DNA from: Steromphala cineraria
Lineage: Eukaryota > Mollusca > Gastropoda > Trochida > Trochidae
Direction: 5' to 3'
Length of the DNA: 64,000 nt
Assembly: GCA_916613615.1 (NCBI GenBank)
Contig: OU744724.1
Coordinates: 22,554,171-22,618,170, forward strand
Positions 27,580-40,962 of the stretch are shown piece after piece. A model generated the notes under the pieces. The model was not told where the DNA came from. It did not search any database and was given only the letters and a program-made list of their open reading frames with translations. The number at the start of each line of letters is the position of its first letter. The first letter of the stretch is position 1. Both the position numbers and the translations under genes were made by a program.

Positions 27580-27960
27580 TACCATTCCATGACAGTCGCA
27601 ACAGAAGCTGTTAATGTAAGATACATTTCATGGTATATGACCTTCAAATGACGTCAACAGAAACTGAGCATGGAATACAAACACTCTATGACCTCACCAG
27701 AAGCTGTCAATGACATTCTCTGCGATCTATGAGGTCATCAGAAACTGTGGTGGACAAAATCTGCGATCTATGAGGTCAGTCATCAGAAACTGTGAATGAC
27801 ATAGTTCGCGATCTATGAGGTCACCAGAAGCTGTGAATGACACATCACACTCTATGACCTCATAAGAAGCTGTAAATGACATCCTCTGCGATCTATGAGG
27901 TCATAAGAACATGTGTATGAGATACTTCGGGATCTATGATGTCACCAGAAGCTGAGGATG
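27580..27960 (-). repeat. Minisatellite derived from the gene's stop-codon region
   Basis: About seven degenerate units of roughly 40-55 bp share the plus-strand elements gatctatgaggtca, tca(c/t)cagaa(g/a)ctgt and gaatgaca. The outermost unit overlaps the last codons of the WD40 gene: the string tcaccagaagctg is the complement of the codons for S-F-W-stop and recurs in the array. Some units are in opposite orientation for part of their length (ctatgacctca versus tatgaggtca, itself nearly palindromic). The array would lie in the 3' UTR. Confidence 0.75.
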
Positions 27961-28070
27961 GTGATGGTTCCTGGTTTCTCCGGGGAGGCTGTGATGAGTC
28001 GGAGGTCACTGACCTTCATGAGGTGCAGCAGGGTGGGATGTCTGTGAACCTGGTTTAGCACCTTGCCAGT
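27942..28070 (-). CDS. WD40-repeat protein, terminal coding exon
   Basis: Last coding exon, beginning after a ...gatcttgcag-type acceptor (plus-strand ctgcaag at 28,071). It starts in phase 0 with TGKVLNQVHRHPTLLHLMKV, continues LRLITASPEKPGTITILS, and ends F-W-stop (TGA, complement of 27,942-27,944). This supplies the closing strands of the propeller. The four visible exons together encode 147 residues. The protein ends right at the last blade, so there is no extra C-terminal domain. Immediately beyond the stop is a minisatellite whose units contain copies of the last codons plus stop. A possible AATAAA on the minus strand lies at 26,965-26,970, but the true 3' end is unknown. Confidence 0.85.
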   Translation of the reverse strand, partial: TGKVLNQVHRHPTLLHLMKVSDLRLITASPEKPGTITILSFW

Positions 28071-28372
28071 CTGCAAGATTTGGAATTAGACATGAGTTTC
28101 AGGTGGTTTTCTTTCAAAGTCAGTTCTCAATACAACCCATAAATAAGCTTCAGGGTAAAAACAAACCGTATTTCAAGTTGATCTACAGTGGAACAATGAA
28201 TATTCAATGAATGGTAATAAAGATGTTGACTATCCATAGAAATGTGTTTTCCCTTTTACTTTTAATTAATAAAATTCATCCTTAAAATTAATTTTCTTTC
28301 ATTGAATTGAAAATTCGAATACTGATATCTATTCTGTATTTCAGTTGAAATCATACAAGGAACACGACCAAC

Positions 28373-28488
28373 CCTGTAGTCCCAGACAACGATCTTCTTC
28401 TGGTCTCCCCCTGTGACGAGTCTCTCGGTGTTGAGGTGCATACATCGTACTATACCCAGGTGGCGGCGATCTTTGAACAGCATCTCAC
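28373..28488 (-). CDS. WD40-repeat protein, internal exon
   Basis: Third visible exon, 116 nt. The acceptor is ...tattacag; the first two bases GT complete the glycine codon opened by the exon at 51,980. Thirty-eight codons follow, containing EMLFKDRRHLGIVRCMHL and LVTGGDQKKIVVWDYR, another WD40 blade ending in W-D. The donor AGG|GTTGGT is weaker than the others, but it gives exactly the phase 0 join required by the last exon (WDYR then TGKVLNQ). The upstream intron is about 23.5 kb, by far the longest here; the downstream intron is only 302 bp. The frame stays open about 110 nt past the donor, so retention would give an alternative C-terminus. Confidence 0.85.
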
Positions 28489-30769
28489 CTGTAATACAAT
28501 AAAATTTGCAATTTATTATGAGTACCAATTTATTCTTTAAATAATATGATAGTTCTTTTTGTTTTGAAGGATTTTTTTTTCTGAGTGAGTGCCAATGTTC
28601 GATATTTCACTCATACTACAGAGGCGATTTCATTCAGAAACGGAAAATACTTTTGAATCGAAGACAATCATATTGTTTTATAAGCTCAAAAATATATTTT
28701 CGATAGATGCTTTCATGATTGAAATTTTTTTTTATAAAATATTACTAATATTCGTTTTCATTCAGCTATTGTGCGAATTTCAAATAACAAAACTTGTTAG
28801 ACAACTTTAAATCAATTCGAAATAACCTGAAATTTAATAGAAAATAATAGTTTCCATGTCACAATTCGGTCTTTATGAGAACGACTCATATTACCAAACA
28901 CAGACTAAAACGATTTAGAATGTATAATCTAACAAGAAGACTAATCGTCGAGTCGCCAGGACGCCGCAACCAGCGGGGGAGACGTCGGACACAAATCCAA
29001 CAATTTAATACAAGGAGTTGCAAGTTAATGATACCTGCGACTGTCAAGCAACAGGTAAATTATACCAAGCACACCATAATAAATGGGTTTGTGAAACGTC
29101 TGTCAGGCGGGATAAAAGGCCTTCGTTGATATTCACCTTTATCAATCGCTTTCCAAACAGAGATCTAAACAAAACAAGACTTAGTCAAGACAAATATCAA
29201 TTTTCGTCCAAACGGAAAATAGCAATTTGTTAGAGGCATCCAACTGACGTGACAAAGTAAAAATTCGCTGACACATTCCTCTCGTAATCCGCGCGAAACG
29301 GATCTTCCTACAATTTAGTCGGCTCTAGTCTCGCTTGACCAAGTCCCAGACAGAATGACAAAAAGCACTGACAACTGAATGGATGAACTCAGCCGTAGTA
29401 CTCTTGTGTTACTCCGCCCAAACATGCACTATTTCCTGGGCTTATCGAGTTACCTCCCCGTTGCGCATGACTGACTACCTATTTCCGGTAAGGCAATGTC
29501 GATCGTCGATGTTTGTTTTACGAACGACGAGCAATATTATGGCTCGGACAAACGTAAACATCATGCACTTTGCGCAATTATTGATAATCATCTTGTAAAT
29601 GGATTCCATCGTGTCAGCATTAGTCAATACCGTTGAGGTTTTACGAATTTGCCAGATCTGATCCCATTTTAAATTTTGGAAAAATGTAACACTGGTTTTA
29701 TCAACTGTGTTGAATCTGAATAAATCTCTTATACAATGGGTTGTCAAGGCCTATAAATAAAGGCATTAATCTAGCTAGAATAGCTCGGGGAGCGAACACA
29801 AGGCTATCTGTCTGTGTGTCACACAGTCTCCATCGGATCACGGTCCACGGTCTGACCTGCTCACCCTCTTAACATGCTTAATAAATCACCCAATTTGTGT
29901 CCGGCTACATGCAGATAATTGGTCGGTGTTGTGGCTAGCATCAAACTAATCGACAACAAAGTGATTTCTTGCACTAGAACCAATCCCGGAGATACAGATT
30001 ATGATGAGCTTTCAGCTGAGTTGTAGATTCTCCTGCTTCAGCATCATTATATTCTCCTCCAGTACAGGCTCGTGAATGTCATCATTGAGAATTAATGCAT
30101 TACTCGTAAGTTGATTAGATAGATGAAATTAATCTAACATGATTGCACATCAGACCTTGACCATTACAGAAACAGGAACTTCAGAAATTGGTAAACAATC
30201 AGAAGATTCCACCATTAGATTGTTTGGGCAAAAGGCATTGATATTCGTTTTGCAATTGTGTATTTGGAAAAATGTTTTCATATTTGGCCTGTTTGGATTG
30301 TTGATCTATAGACGTGGTTTGTTTATTTCACTCCCAGTTATCAACTTTAGACGTGACTATGACATTTTGTTACAAATTTCTTATCAATCAGATAAGAACA
30401 GAAAAACTCATATCAATTTTGCATTTTCAGTGTCTTTATACCTTTGGTATGGACTCATGAATTATTACTTGAGGTTAAATAAACGGGGAAACAACGGATA
30501 TGGTTGTTGTAGCAAGCCAAACTATTAGTATTAATGAGTTACCAATATTGAGAGGAGCCAAACTGTTAATTGATTTATGAAAAGGAAATCAAAAGAGAAA
30601 CGGAAACGAAAGTAAACCAGTTAAACTTCAATATTCAAACTTCAAACTTCTATTTTCAGGTAAATAGAAAAAGGAAAAAGTGTCCCGTTGACTGAGAAAA
30701 ACCCTCCATGCCATATAAAGATCATGTCACCCTTTTAGCAAATGTGAGAAGAACACATCCTTGTCGCTC

Positions 30770-30925
30770 TACATTTAGTCTATGAAAAATTAGAAATAAC
30801 AACTGTACCTTCATTTTTATCATTTTATTTGTAGGCTTTTCATTTTATTTCATTGTCACTTGAAGCATTCAATCAAGGCTGTATAAAGGCTCCTATTTAA
30901 TATACAGATATGAAGCAGGACGAAC
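30770..30925. repeat. Dispersed repeat, related to 13,460-13,625
   Basis: Shares tagtctatgaaa, ctgtaccttcattttta, aaggctcctatt and atgaagcaggac with the 13.5 kb copy. The similarity stops near 30,925. Intronic. Confidence 0.5.
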
Positions 30926-31654
30926 ATCCTTGTTGAAGTTATATCAGGCCCACACAATGGCGATGGCTCTGGCATTCTGAAGAAAGAACCTACGACGCTT
31001 TGTTTATCAACACATTGACAGTAATTGGTGGAGGCACGACGCTATCGCCGGTGCCGGGATAATGGATTGGAGGTGACGTGGGTGGGGGAGGGAACCGAGG
31101 GGGTAGGGATGGCAGACTAGCAGCTGTTGCCCTCAGACTCTCCTGAAAAAGTATGGTGTACCTAACGTGCCATAATCGAGACTAATTCTAGTTGCATGAA
31201 CATCGAAACATGAGGTTTTCTATTTCGCTTAAATTATTTGACGTAATGTTCTTAGACTTATTTAATGTCCCATGTTGATATAATATTGAATCTCGAATAT
31301 TGTCGTTATAAATGTTTACATTGATCTATGATAACATTTAATCTATACCTTTTAGGACCAAAGACAAATGTCTGGACAAATCTTTAAATATTTTTGACAA
31401 CCAATGAACCATTGATGGAAATAAAAGCGTTGATATGGAAATTCATCTGAGCATTTACACCTCCAGTGTGTGAAAGAACTGTCGAGGAAAGATAAGACTG
31501 CCCATATGTTAATCAGCATCAGACAGCAGGTAGATAAACCACCCATACAGCAACACCCCCCTCCCCCTCCCCCCAACACAACAGGTGGAGCACACTGACC
31601 AGACCCTCCACGAGAAACATACCGGCTGGTGAACCGCTGGAAGAGCTTCTCTAA

Positions 31655-31780
31655 ATTCTCATATCTAGCTCATTGCAGTTTCTAAAAATCAACATCTTCA
31701 GTGGGGTCCTTTCAATTTTGATAGTAGATCGCTGCATTTAATATGTATTTTCATTTCAGAGACTAAACTTTAGTCTAAAG
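31655..31780. repeat. Dispersed repeat family member
   Basis: Shares tctagctcattgcag and cttcagtggggtcctttc with the copies at 6.1 kb and 23.4 kb. At its right end is the short palindrome gactaaactttagtc (31,762-31,776), similar to the tagactaaaacttagtcta at 13,462-13,480. Confidence 0.5.
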
Positions 31781-34700
31781 GCTCTGTAGCCGGTTGTTTT
31801 ATGAAAATACTAAAATTTTGGAATCTCACGAAACCAGTTCCCTGTCGCAAATGATGGAAAGGTGATCATGCAAAAATGGCCGCCGTCAGTTTTCGCGTGA
31901 TACTTGAACAAATATTTGGTTTACCGATTGATACTTCATACTTTTCCCCATGGAAATGGATGTATATTAAGGTTGAGTAATGAGATATCAGATCCAGATT
32001 TAAAGTTTACAGTCCACATGCGTCTTTACTTTGCCCAATATTTTGAGAAAAGTTGTTAAAGAAAAGCGTTAATATTGGAAACATTCAAGAATTATTCTAG
32101 CATAACCTTTGACGGGATGAAACGCTATACGGGACAAAGTAACTTTCAGTTTATATTTAGTATTCCAAATTTTTCAAATAAAGCAAGTTATTTTGGACTA
32201 GTATAAAATGAACTACAGTCTGTTGAGACCTAAGATTCGACCCACTTGTTATGGTTTCCTTCCAACTAGGTGAGGAGACATTTCCATTTAGAGCTACAGT
32301 TCCTGACAGATGGTGTTAAATTGATGTCTGGTTCAATCACAGACTCTAGAAAGTCCCCAGATTCTACTGACGAAAGATTGTCACTGAATTGAAGATGATT
32401 GTTACAGCAAGTTCGGCAGAAAATCAGTCAAATGTTACCAACAATGACCGTCATGGTATTAACGTTAAAAATTAATTTGTAAGTTTTATGGGGGAGACAT
32501 TTTAGAAGTTATGTTCTCAAATAGGAAGAAAACATTTTTCTGAAAAGGTTGATTACGATTTGTATGTTCGTGTTAAGGTAAAGGTTTCAAGATTCTACTG
32601 AAGAAAGAATAACACTGATTGAAAAAGTACTTTTTCAGCAAATTCGGACTAAAATCAATAGGTTGTTTCGTATAAACATTACTACGATCTCTTGATACCG
32701 ACGACAAGGAAACACTATGTGTATTATAATCAAATGGGAAGAAGAAAGTAGATTGTAAATTTCATATTCAGGTCCTCAATTTTAGGGCAAAACAACGAAT
32801 TCAGATTTAATTCAAATGTAATCCTTTTAAACCTTACATGCATGTGACCTTTCAAGCACACAAACAAAGATGTAAGATACACAAACTGAGACCGAGTGCA
32901 ACTCACTAAGCCTCAACGCCCATGATATTAATCCAACTGCACCAGGTCGCGACAAAATGAGTTATATAAAGGTTACAGCAGGTTATCGCACGTGTACGCC
33001 GATGTACCCAGTTGACCTCTGTGAAGGGGAATCTTGTAGCGTGCAATGGGCGGACATGTTGCGCTGTTTACTTGTCACAAAGGCGTCAAAAGGAATATAA
33101 ATATGTTTGCAAGAAGAAGAGTTTCAGTACATTGTACGAATGCAAGCAAACGGATCCTGGTTGGATGTGGCGCAAGGGGTGTCAATTAACAACTGACATT
33201 TCGTTCTGTGACAGGGAAAGCCTCGACCATGCCGTTCCCAAAATGTTGAGGGTGTGAAAATGGCCACAAGTAGGCTCCAGTCATTATGTAAAGCTGCCAA
33301 AGCCCACACTGTTTGTTGAAGAGCCGAAAGAGGGGAAAGAAACGTAAATGTTGGCATTGTTATCAGAATCGTCAGCGCTCGACCTTTCAGAGGATGGGTG
33401 GCAGGCGAACAGTTGTCGTCTGCGTTTTCCCGCGCATCTGCCGATTTGTGTCAGTCATGGTATGATCTGACATATCTACAGATTAGCTTCAGATTGTCAG
33501 ACATGTCATTTTTCACGAAAGGGGAAAATAGAGGACAATTGCGTAAGATCTGGAACTATGCATTTGTTGCATTCAAACCATTGTGCGAGATTTGAGTAAA
33601 CGCTCTGTTCGAAAACAACAACTCAGAAAATTCTAAGAATTTTGATATATACAACCCCTTGTTTTTACAGAGGACTAAACTTCGTGAAACTATGATTTAA
33701 TCGGAATGTGAGACTCCATGTAAAGTAGATCGTCAACGGATGTGATTGTTCGATCTCTGCGTTAACATAACTGATGTAACGGTGGATTCTTGTGGATAAA
33801 TTTGATATGGAAAAGTGTTCATGAAAAAGATTTACAAAAAATGAAATGTAAGACTCTGGAGAGAAAAATGTTATTTCAGAGTACATCACTGCTTATAACT
33901 AGTGTTTCAAACGTCCTCAGGATTCACATTTCTATTTATTTAACTGAATTCCCTAGAAATACCACCGTGATTTCTGAAGAACATCAGATGAATAAAGTTT
34001 CTTAGGTTCGACGAGGTATAAGCATTGTTATCCATCAAGGATAGGCAACTCCTTTGAGAGTTAAAACATGGAACAAGCATTTACTGCATATGAGTAATAT
34101 GTCTGCAAGGGGGCCAAGAGTGGTAACAGCTAAGTCAAGAAATCGATAAACATATCCTTGGTTATGTCAAAATTGGAATATGGAATTGTAAGACATTTCA
34201 GAAGTTTTGAACATGGATGAAATGACCATAAGATTTTGTGAGAAGTTTTAGCACGCAAAATACCATAGTAGACTATGTGAAAACGGCATCACAGACAACG
34301 CCAAGACTAAGGTGACTATGTAGTTCATACTAACGTCTTGAACCTTGTTGTAACATCGATCAAGATCATGCAGGTATAAAACGGTCTATAACTACATTGA
34401 TAGAAGACAGACACCACTTCTTGTCAAGGGTAGTCTTCATTTTAGTTTTATCTATTTCCAAATACATTATATGCATGCAAACACATGGTATTTCTCCAAG
34501 TTTTGATTTGATAAAGATCTTGCTCGTCAAAAATGTTTTTACATCACTTGTTTTTGACATAGTGTCCTTAACTTTCTTTCAGAAATGTCAACTGTCCCGA
34601 AGTGCGCCATAAGCATACGCTACGAAGGGACTATAGGCGCTTTACAAATACATCATTTTCCTAATCAAATAAAGATACAACACAATAACGTCTTAAAAGA

Positions 34701-35194
34701 CCAAAAAGTCATCCGAAAATACCCTCGGAGAAACGTACCCGGGGACAAATACCAGACAAAAAATTGGTTTCCTTGATTGGACATTTCGACACTGTTCCTG
34801 CTCTGGGGTGTTTGAGCGGAGACGAGGACTAACCCCAGTCTACAGTCTACTTCTGAAGGACATCTCAAGAGATGTAGCGCGGACTGAAGGAGATGCTGGC
34901 TGGAGGAGATGTCCAGAAATGCTAAAGGTGGAAGGACGAGCTGTCCGTCTGAGAACTGCTAGACTGTCGGTCTGACTAATTAGACTGTAGGCTAGTGGTG
35001 GCTAGTTCATCATTCCGTCTAACCTTTACTTTACGACTCTGAATGCCACATGTCTTGGTAACATCACGTATAAGCCTGGAATGTATTATATGATAGAAAA
35101 AAACAATGTTAACGAAATAGAAATTCGAGTCTTCGTTGATAACTGTCTTGCTTCATGACTTTGTATAACATAGTTGCCTTTATCATAAATTTTT

Positions 35195-35242
35195 ACTTTA
35201 CCATCATTCTGTTATTATTAATTATATAAATGATGGTAAAGT
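35195..35242. repeat. Short hairpin with 14 bp perfect arms
   Basis: Arms actttaccatcatt and aatgatggtaaagt enclose an AT-rich 20 nt loop. It could be a MITE remnant; no host gene for a hairpin RNA is visible. Confidence 0.6.
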
Positions 35243-35654
35243 AACTATTTGAAATATTTAAGTCTGATAACTGTCAAGCCATAATAATACTGCCATAACT
35301 CAACCTTGTCCTTACAGAGGCAGTAACAAGTTTGTAGGTAAAAGGGATCTCATGAAAATGAAAGTTGATGTTGTCAATTGCAAAACAGAACGTATCATGC
35401 TACGCGCATTAATTTTCCTGCCTAAATGATTAACCGGCGGCTACACTAAATGGCAGTCAGCAGTTTAAGCTTGATAATTGATAATTTCTTTTAAAAAACG
35501 AAACATTTGGCATAAACTAATAGTTGTTGAAAAAATTTGAGACACAAAGTCTAAATAAAACGTGCTAATGGCCGAGGGTCCCTCGGTATTATCTCGGACA
35601 GTAACTGGAATGGATTGGATGATTGATGAAAAATTGTGACCGAAAAAGCAGTGC

Positions 35655-35835
35655 TCGAATCTTCATTAGGCTATAGCCCTGCTATGATTATTATATAAGC
35701 AATATAAGCAACCTAATATATAAGATAACAAACTATTCAATTTCGGAAATGCATTTTGGAAACGATTCGAATCTTCATTTAATTACTGCCCAGCAATGAT
35801 AATACTATCATAAGCAACTTATAATTAATAGTAAT
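35655..35835. repeat. 112 bp tandem duplication
   Basis: Two diverged copies begin cgaatcttcatt (35,656 and 35,768). They share ctgc(c/t)...caatgat or tatgatta and cataagcaac. Intronic. Confidence 0.5.
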
Positions 35836-37604
35836 TAATGTAATATAATGTCATCAACTTTAAATGTATGCACTATAAATCTTGCACTTGTGTATGAAAT
35901 AAAAAGTATGTATTGATATTGTCGAACCACAGGACTAAATCATTTGAGGCTGCAGCTTAGGAGTTTTTGGATTGTCATAGGTATGTTTAGCTGCCTGGTG
36001 GATTTGAATAGGGATTTTTTGTTGTCAAACGGGCATAAAAATTTAAATGGTGTTTTGAAACAAGATAAAATTATTATAAAGGAAACATTATTATAAACTT
36101 ATGCATGGCTATCCCTTATTTCTCATTTTCCAACTGTCCGAGAAGTGACTTTCAAAGTTCATATAAACGACACTCATTAGATATGGCAATTAAGGTTTTT
36201 ACACAAAAAAAAATATTATTATTAGTTCATGGAAGGTGGATTTTCACATTCGCGTTCTTCTGAATAAAACCACGTCTGCACGACACAACAAAACACTGGG
36301 AACCAGAGATAATTTACTTATGTACTTATATACAGCCATGGCAGTGTCACATTTCTTTTGACGCCGAGTGGCATGGCATTGACATATTGATTTAACCTTT
36401 GTTAACACTAGTAAATTAATTATTTGATACGTATATGCGACCAAAACGACATGTGCTAGTTGACATTACTGCAGTGACAGATATCAGTTATACAAATTAT
36501 GCGATCCGTTTCAGAAGTAGAAATGTCACGATCTAGATAAATGCTCTCGTGTCGTCTTCATATCCAACGCAGAAAGCACGTTATTTATAAATAAATTACG
36601 TTGTTGAATTTAAAACAGTATGTTACGGGATAAATATACCTTTTCAAACAATTGAATTTAATCGCTTGAAGTGATTTCAATTAAATCGTCCTTTCTTCTC
36701 ACGTTTATAAGTGGGTGAGATACAAATTGGCTAAAATTCGTTGTTTTTGCCTTGAACAATTTCTCTCAGGTCAATACAATTGTAATCGAACCGATAGTAA
36801 TACTCCAAAATTTCCGACTTTTGAAAGATTGGTGACAGTTTTGAGATTTTAAACAAATGTTGCTTTGACTTTATATCTGACGAACTTTTCCCAAAATGAA
36901 ATCAACACATACCAATCAAATGTCCCCTAAATTAGCATCTACAAAGTTACATACATTTTACAATTCGAGGTGGTACGTAAGAGCTACCTAGGAAACAAAA
37001 GCTGTACGACGATAAAGGCGTACACTGCGTGTTGTATATATAGTCTGTCAGCCAGACCCTAAAATAAAATGCAAGCCTAAGCAAGTCTATAATAAGACTT
37101 GAGATCTCAATTTTTTCTGAAAATGAAGAAATTTCAGTCTCCTTTTCATCCTTTTTTTTAAAAATTTCAGCTTTATTGAAACAAAAATGATTTCAGAGTC
37201 TTATTGTTAGACTACGTGTTGTATATAGTGTCTGAATACGAGTTACTCGCTATCTCTCGGCTGCCTTTATACGATCTGTCTTGGTCTAAGTCATCTTCTT
37301 GGGTCAATTTAGGGCAAAGAATGATCATATTCAAGAAGCGTTTCATTTACGAATTTAAGTTATAACTAAACATATCTGGCAATGACCATACTAACCAGCT
37401 AACCAACACGCCCGTTTCGCCATCCACAAAACATGGAGGTCCAAAAAGCGGTATTTAAGCTGTTCATTCATTACCGCTCCGATAGATGGATTGGAACATC
37501 TCCCAAAACTGAATGTATAATAGATTAATGCCGTTTTGATAGTGAACATATGTAATGTTATATTTGAGACCACACTATAATAGTACAGGTTCTTGAACTT
37601 TAAT

Positions 37605-37680
37605 TTTTGTGGCCGAGTCCCATGCGGGATTCAAACCCACATCCTCAGAGTCAGACAACGCCGGCTGCAATGACCATACC
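37605..37680 (-). mobile_element. tRNA-derived SINE fragment
   Basis: On the minus strand the segment reads a B box (gggtttgaatccc, complement of 37,626-37,638) followed by gcatgggactcggccac, typical of tRNA-derived SINE heads. The A box is missing. A separate short piece with an A-box-like gttggttagctggttag on the minus strand, ending tatggtcattg, lies at about 37,383-37,412, probably a second truncated copy. Confidence 0.5.
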
Positions 37681-40600
37681 CATATATAATGGTATACAAA
37701 TTGGCAACTTAAATTCATTAAATATATTTTCCTACTTCCATTAACACGGTTGATGTTGACTTTAAAAAAAATGATTTGTTCATGGATAAACAGCTTTTTA
37801 CTTCTGTTTTTTTTACGACGTTTTGCAATAAAACTTATGTTTAGAATTGCTTTTTTGACGAAGAAGCGATGAAAAAAGAACTATTTTTATTAATACAAAA
37901 CTTCATTATAATATGTATCAAGCTAGACAGCATAAAATCAATGTCAACGTCGCCGATACATTACACGTTATTCTTTCTAGTGTCATTAGTGCAGACTTTT
38001 ACTGAATCACGACAGGTGACATCTGTTTTGGGAATAGGCAACTATTACTGAAAGTGTGACCCTCTTACAAAGGGCATTTTAAAAAAACTGATAAAATTAT
38101 TCAGTGGTTGATTAAATGAAAAACTTGTCATTTCCATAGCTACAGACGATAATATCATCAAAAACAGTATGCTTTATTTGACTGAGAAATTCATCGCAAC
38201 ATCTTAACATTCCCAACACAATCTAATAAATGATCTTAAATGAATAAGAAAATGACATTGACAGAATTGCTTGGAGACAAAGTGGAAAGCAATTTGTGTT
38301 ACTGATTAAACCTGTTGACTATTTCCTGCTTCTAGGTGATTATTTCCTGTGGGGACATGATTATTGCTGTTGCCAGGCTTCAGAACGAGGCTAATCAGAC
38401 AGGAAGTGACAAGTTGAGGAACACCCGGATGTCGGGTTTATATATAGATCGATACAGAAGAGCTGAAGTGACACGAGGGTTGTCTCCCCTGCCACTCACT
38501 GTAGACTGACCTCCCAGGGTCATGGCAGTAGGCCAAACGTGATTTATTACAGAGCGAAGTGGACGTATGACAAATATGAATAATGGACTATCAAACGTGA
38601 CGATTGCGTGGATTCTGAGGATTCCTGCTCCAGTCGTCCCTTATACTGATTCCGATAATCCAGTACGTGACTAATACACGGCGTTGAAGTGATTTGCTTG
38701 AAAATGATGCATGCTTCTGTTCAAGAAATCAAATTATAGAATGGTAATCTACTCCCGCATTAGACTAATCATTTACATTTGAACACAAGGGTTCTTGGTC
38801 TAATTAGTGTTGATTGACCCAGTGCCCGGCCCGTCTCGCTATCTGTCAGTTTGCTGGTAAACTCTCCATTTACACAATCTGACAAATGTTAACGAAGTAC
38901 AAACCTTCAATGAAATATAGTATTTCCAAACAGGGATATCTTTTTTTAGTAAACCGACTATTGTAATTGTGAATGATGCAGTTGTGAATTAATAAAATAT
39001 GTGGTTTCCACAATGAATATCTGCTTATGCAAACTATGCTCTTTTTCCAAAGACGTTAAACAGTGTGTCTGTAAGGAATAAGGTAGCATGTAAAAGCGAA
39101 ACTGCATTTGGAAAGTGCTTTTGCCCTGTACCCATTGGACTTTGACTCGCGTAGATAAACCAAAGAATAAACATGCGCTTTAAAAATACTGTAATGATTC
39201 AAGATATTGTTAAAAATGTGTTGACACATTCGTTTTCTTTCTCATGAGCTATCTTAATCCGGGACGTGCTTGATATGAACTTGCTACATTGTCTTTACAA
39301 TGGTTATCATTTTCATAACCTGCATATTTTCACAATAACACATATGGACCAGTCAATGTATTTATGGGAAAGGCATCTTCTTCTGTCAATCCGACTGTCT
39401 TCATTGTGGAAGAAACGTTCTAATACAAGCTAATGCATGAATAAACACTAATAGCCAAATTAGATATAAATCAAACAAAGAGAAATCTTAAGTTAGAAAA
39501 ACGGCTTGGAGGGGAGGTAATCGACTTGCTAATAAAGTTGTGTCCCCGTGAGACAGACTGGAAACGTAATGGCACTTAAACAGTTGCCTGATTCCACGGA
39601 ATGGTCCGCACATTGTTGAGAGCAATCTCTAATCTCAAGGCGTAATAAGATTGATTGTTCCAATAACGCCAGACACCATTAAGATGAAATAGTACTTGAC
39701 AAAACACATTTACATTCAAACCATGCCCAAAACATTCCATTAACAACGCCGTCCACTAATTTCATTAAGCGAAACTCAACCATATGGCTTTTATAATTCA
39801 ACATTTGGTCTCGATCACTCGGGCTTGTCACGCCGGAAAACGGGGCACTCACCATCCGGGCACTTCCGGGTCAAGACGTGACCTCTTCCGAAATACAAAA
39901 CTGGCGCGTGCCCGCAAATATAAATCAGGGCTAGTTTGGAGAAGGTTGACCAAAGCGCGGACGCTATACAAACAGTGAAATGGTCCAACATCGTGATGGC
40001 ATTATGAAGAAAGCCAGACTGGCAAAAGCAGGAACATCCCCTGGGGACCCCCATTATATGCACAGCAGGGACATTAGGTGATTCAATTTGTGGATGTTGA
40101 GGGAGAGTGAAGTGAGACCTAATGACCACTTTAGCCCCCTCCGAACACACTGCAGGGTGCGGGGAGGGACTTGTTAAGATGGCACCCGGGGTGTGCTTGA
40201 TTTACGAGCACGGCCTACCCTGACACGCGGGTGCTCTTCTAGACACTACACTGTATAGCTGCCGGCATACCGCAAATGTCACTTGCACTTCATACTTAAT
40301 ACTAGAAGGAATATTATATGATAACGTTGCTTACAAAATACCTCTGCAAACCAAAGAAAATCAAATCGTTTTTATAATAAGACTTGAAGGGGCCGTATAT
40401 TAATTACAATCATCGATATATAACATACAAAGCTGATATCATAAGTGTGTTTATTTCATTCTTTTCATACATTGTCGTGAGTGCCTGAATATCAGTATAT
40501 CTTTCGCTTTCGCTCGGAAAATAATCTCATGTGGGCATTCGTGTCGTAAACATGGTATGTATAATCGACACTGATTGAACTATCGTCCATCTCCTTCGCA

Positions 40601-40962
40601 TGTTTGTCTCATTCTTTAACAATTCAAATGCATTGAGGGTTTTCTTTTCCAATTCCAAATAGAAACGGTAACAAACAAAGTATTTTTCGCCGCACTATTT
40701 TATGCCAATAACGCATGGATGGTTAGATACAGTTACTTAAAGCTAATAACATTGAAGACACAATGCCGGATGAAAAGGCGAACTCATTTTAAGGCAGTTA
40801 TAAACAACGTCCAACGTAGGAAAAATAGACTTTTAGTTTTAAGTAGGCAGTATATACATGTACAGAAGTTATGTTTATGAAGACTGAGGACAATGTTATT
40901 TCTTCACAAATATAAAAAGAATATAAAAATTATCTTTTGTTATAACCATCGATGCCATTTAA

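Larger units (their letters stand above)
28489..40962. other. Long intron of the WD40 gene, first half
   Basis: Contains GC-richer islands at about 28,930-29,480, 30,960-31,100, 32,930-33,440 and 39,780-40,200, a C-rich run at 31,555-31,580, small hairpins, a 112 bp duplication and SINE fragments. A TATA-like tatatatag lies at 38,439 with ETS-type aggaagtg just upstream (about 38,401). The longest ORF (129 codons, 30,139-30,528, plus) is not recognisable. No nested gene was supported. Confidence 0.5.

Noticed and set aside
30139..30528. 129-codon plus-strand ORF
   Set aside because: The longest ORF outside the transposon, but low-complexity in places, with no recognisable motif and no splice or promoter context. 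A length of this order is expected by chance in 64 kb of AT-rich DNA.
39784..40150. Overlapping ORFs on both strands in a GC-richer patch
   Set aside because: The long frames come from local base composition; neither protein shows domain-like structure.
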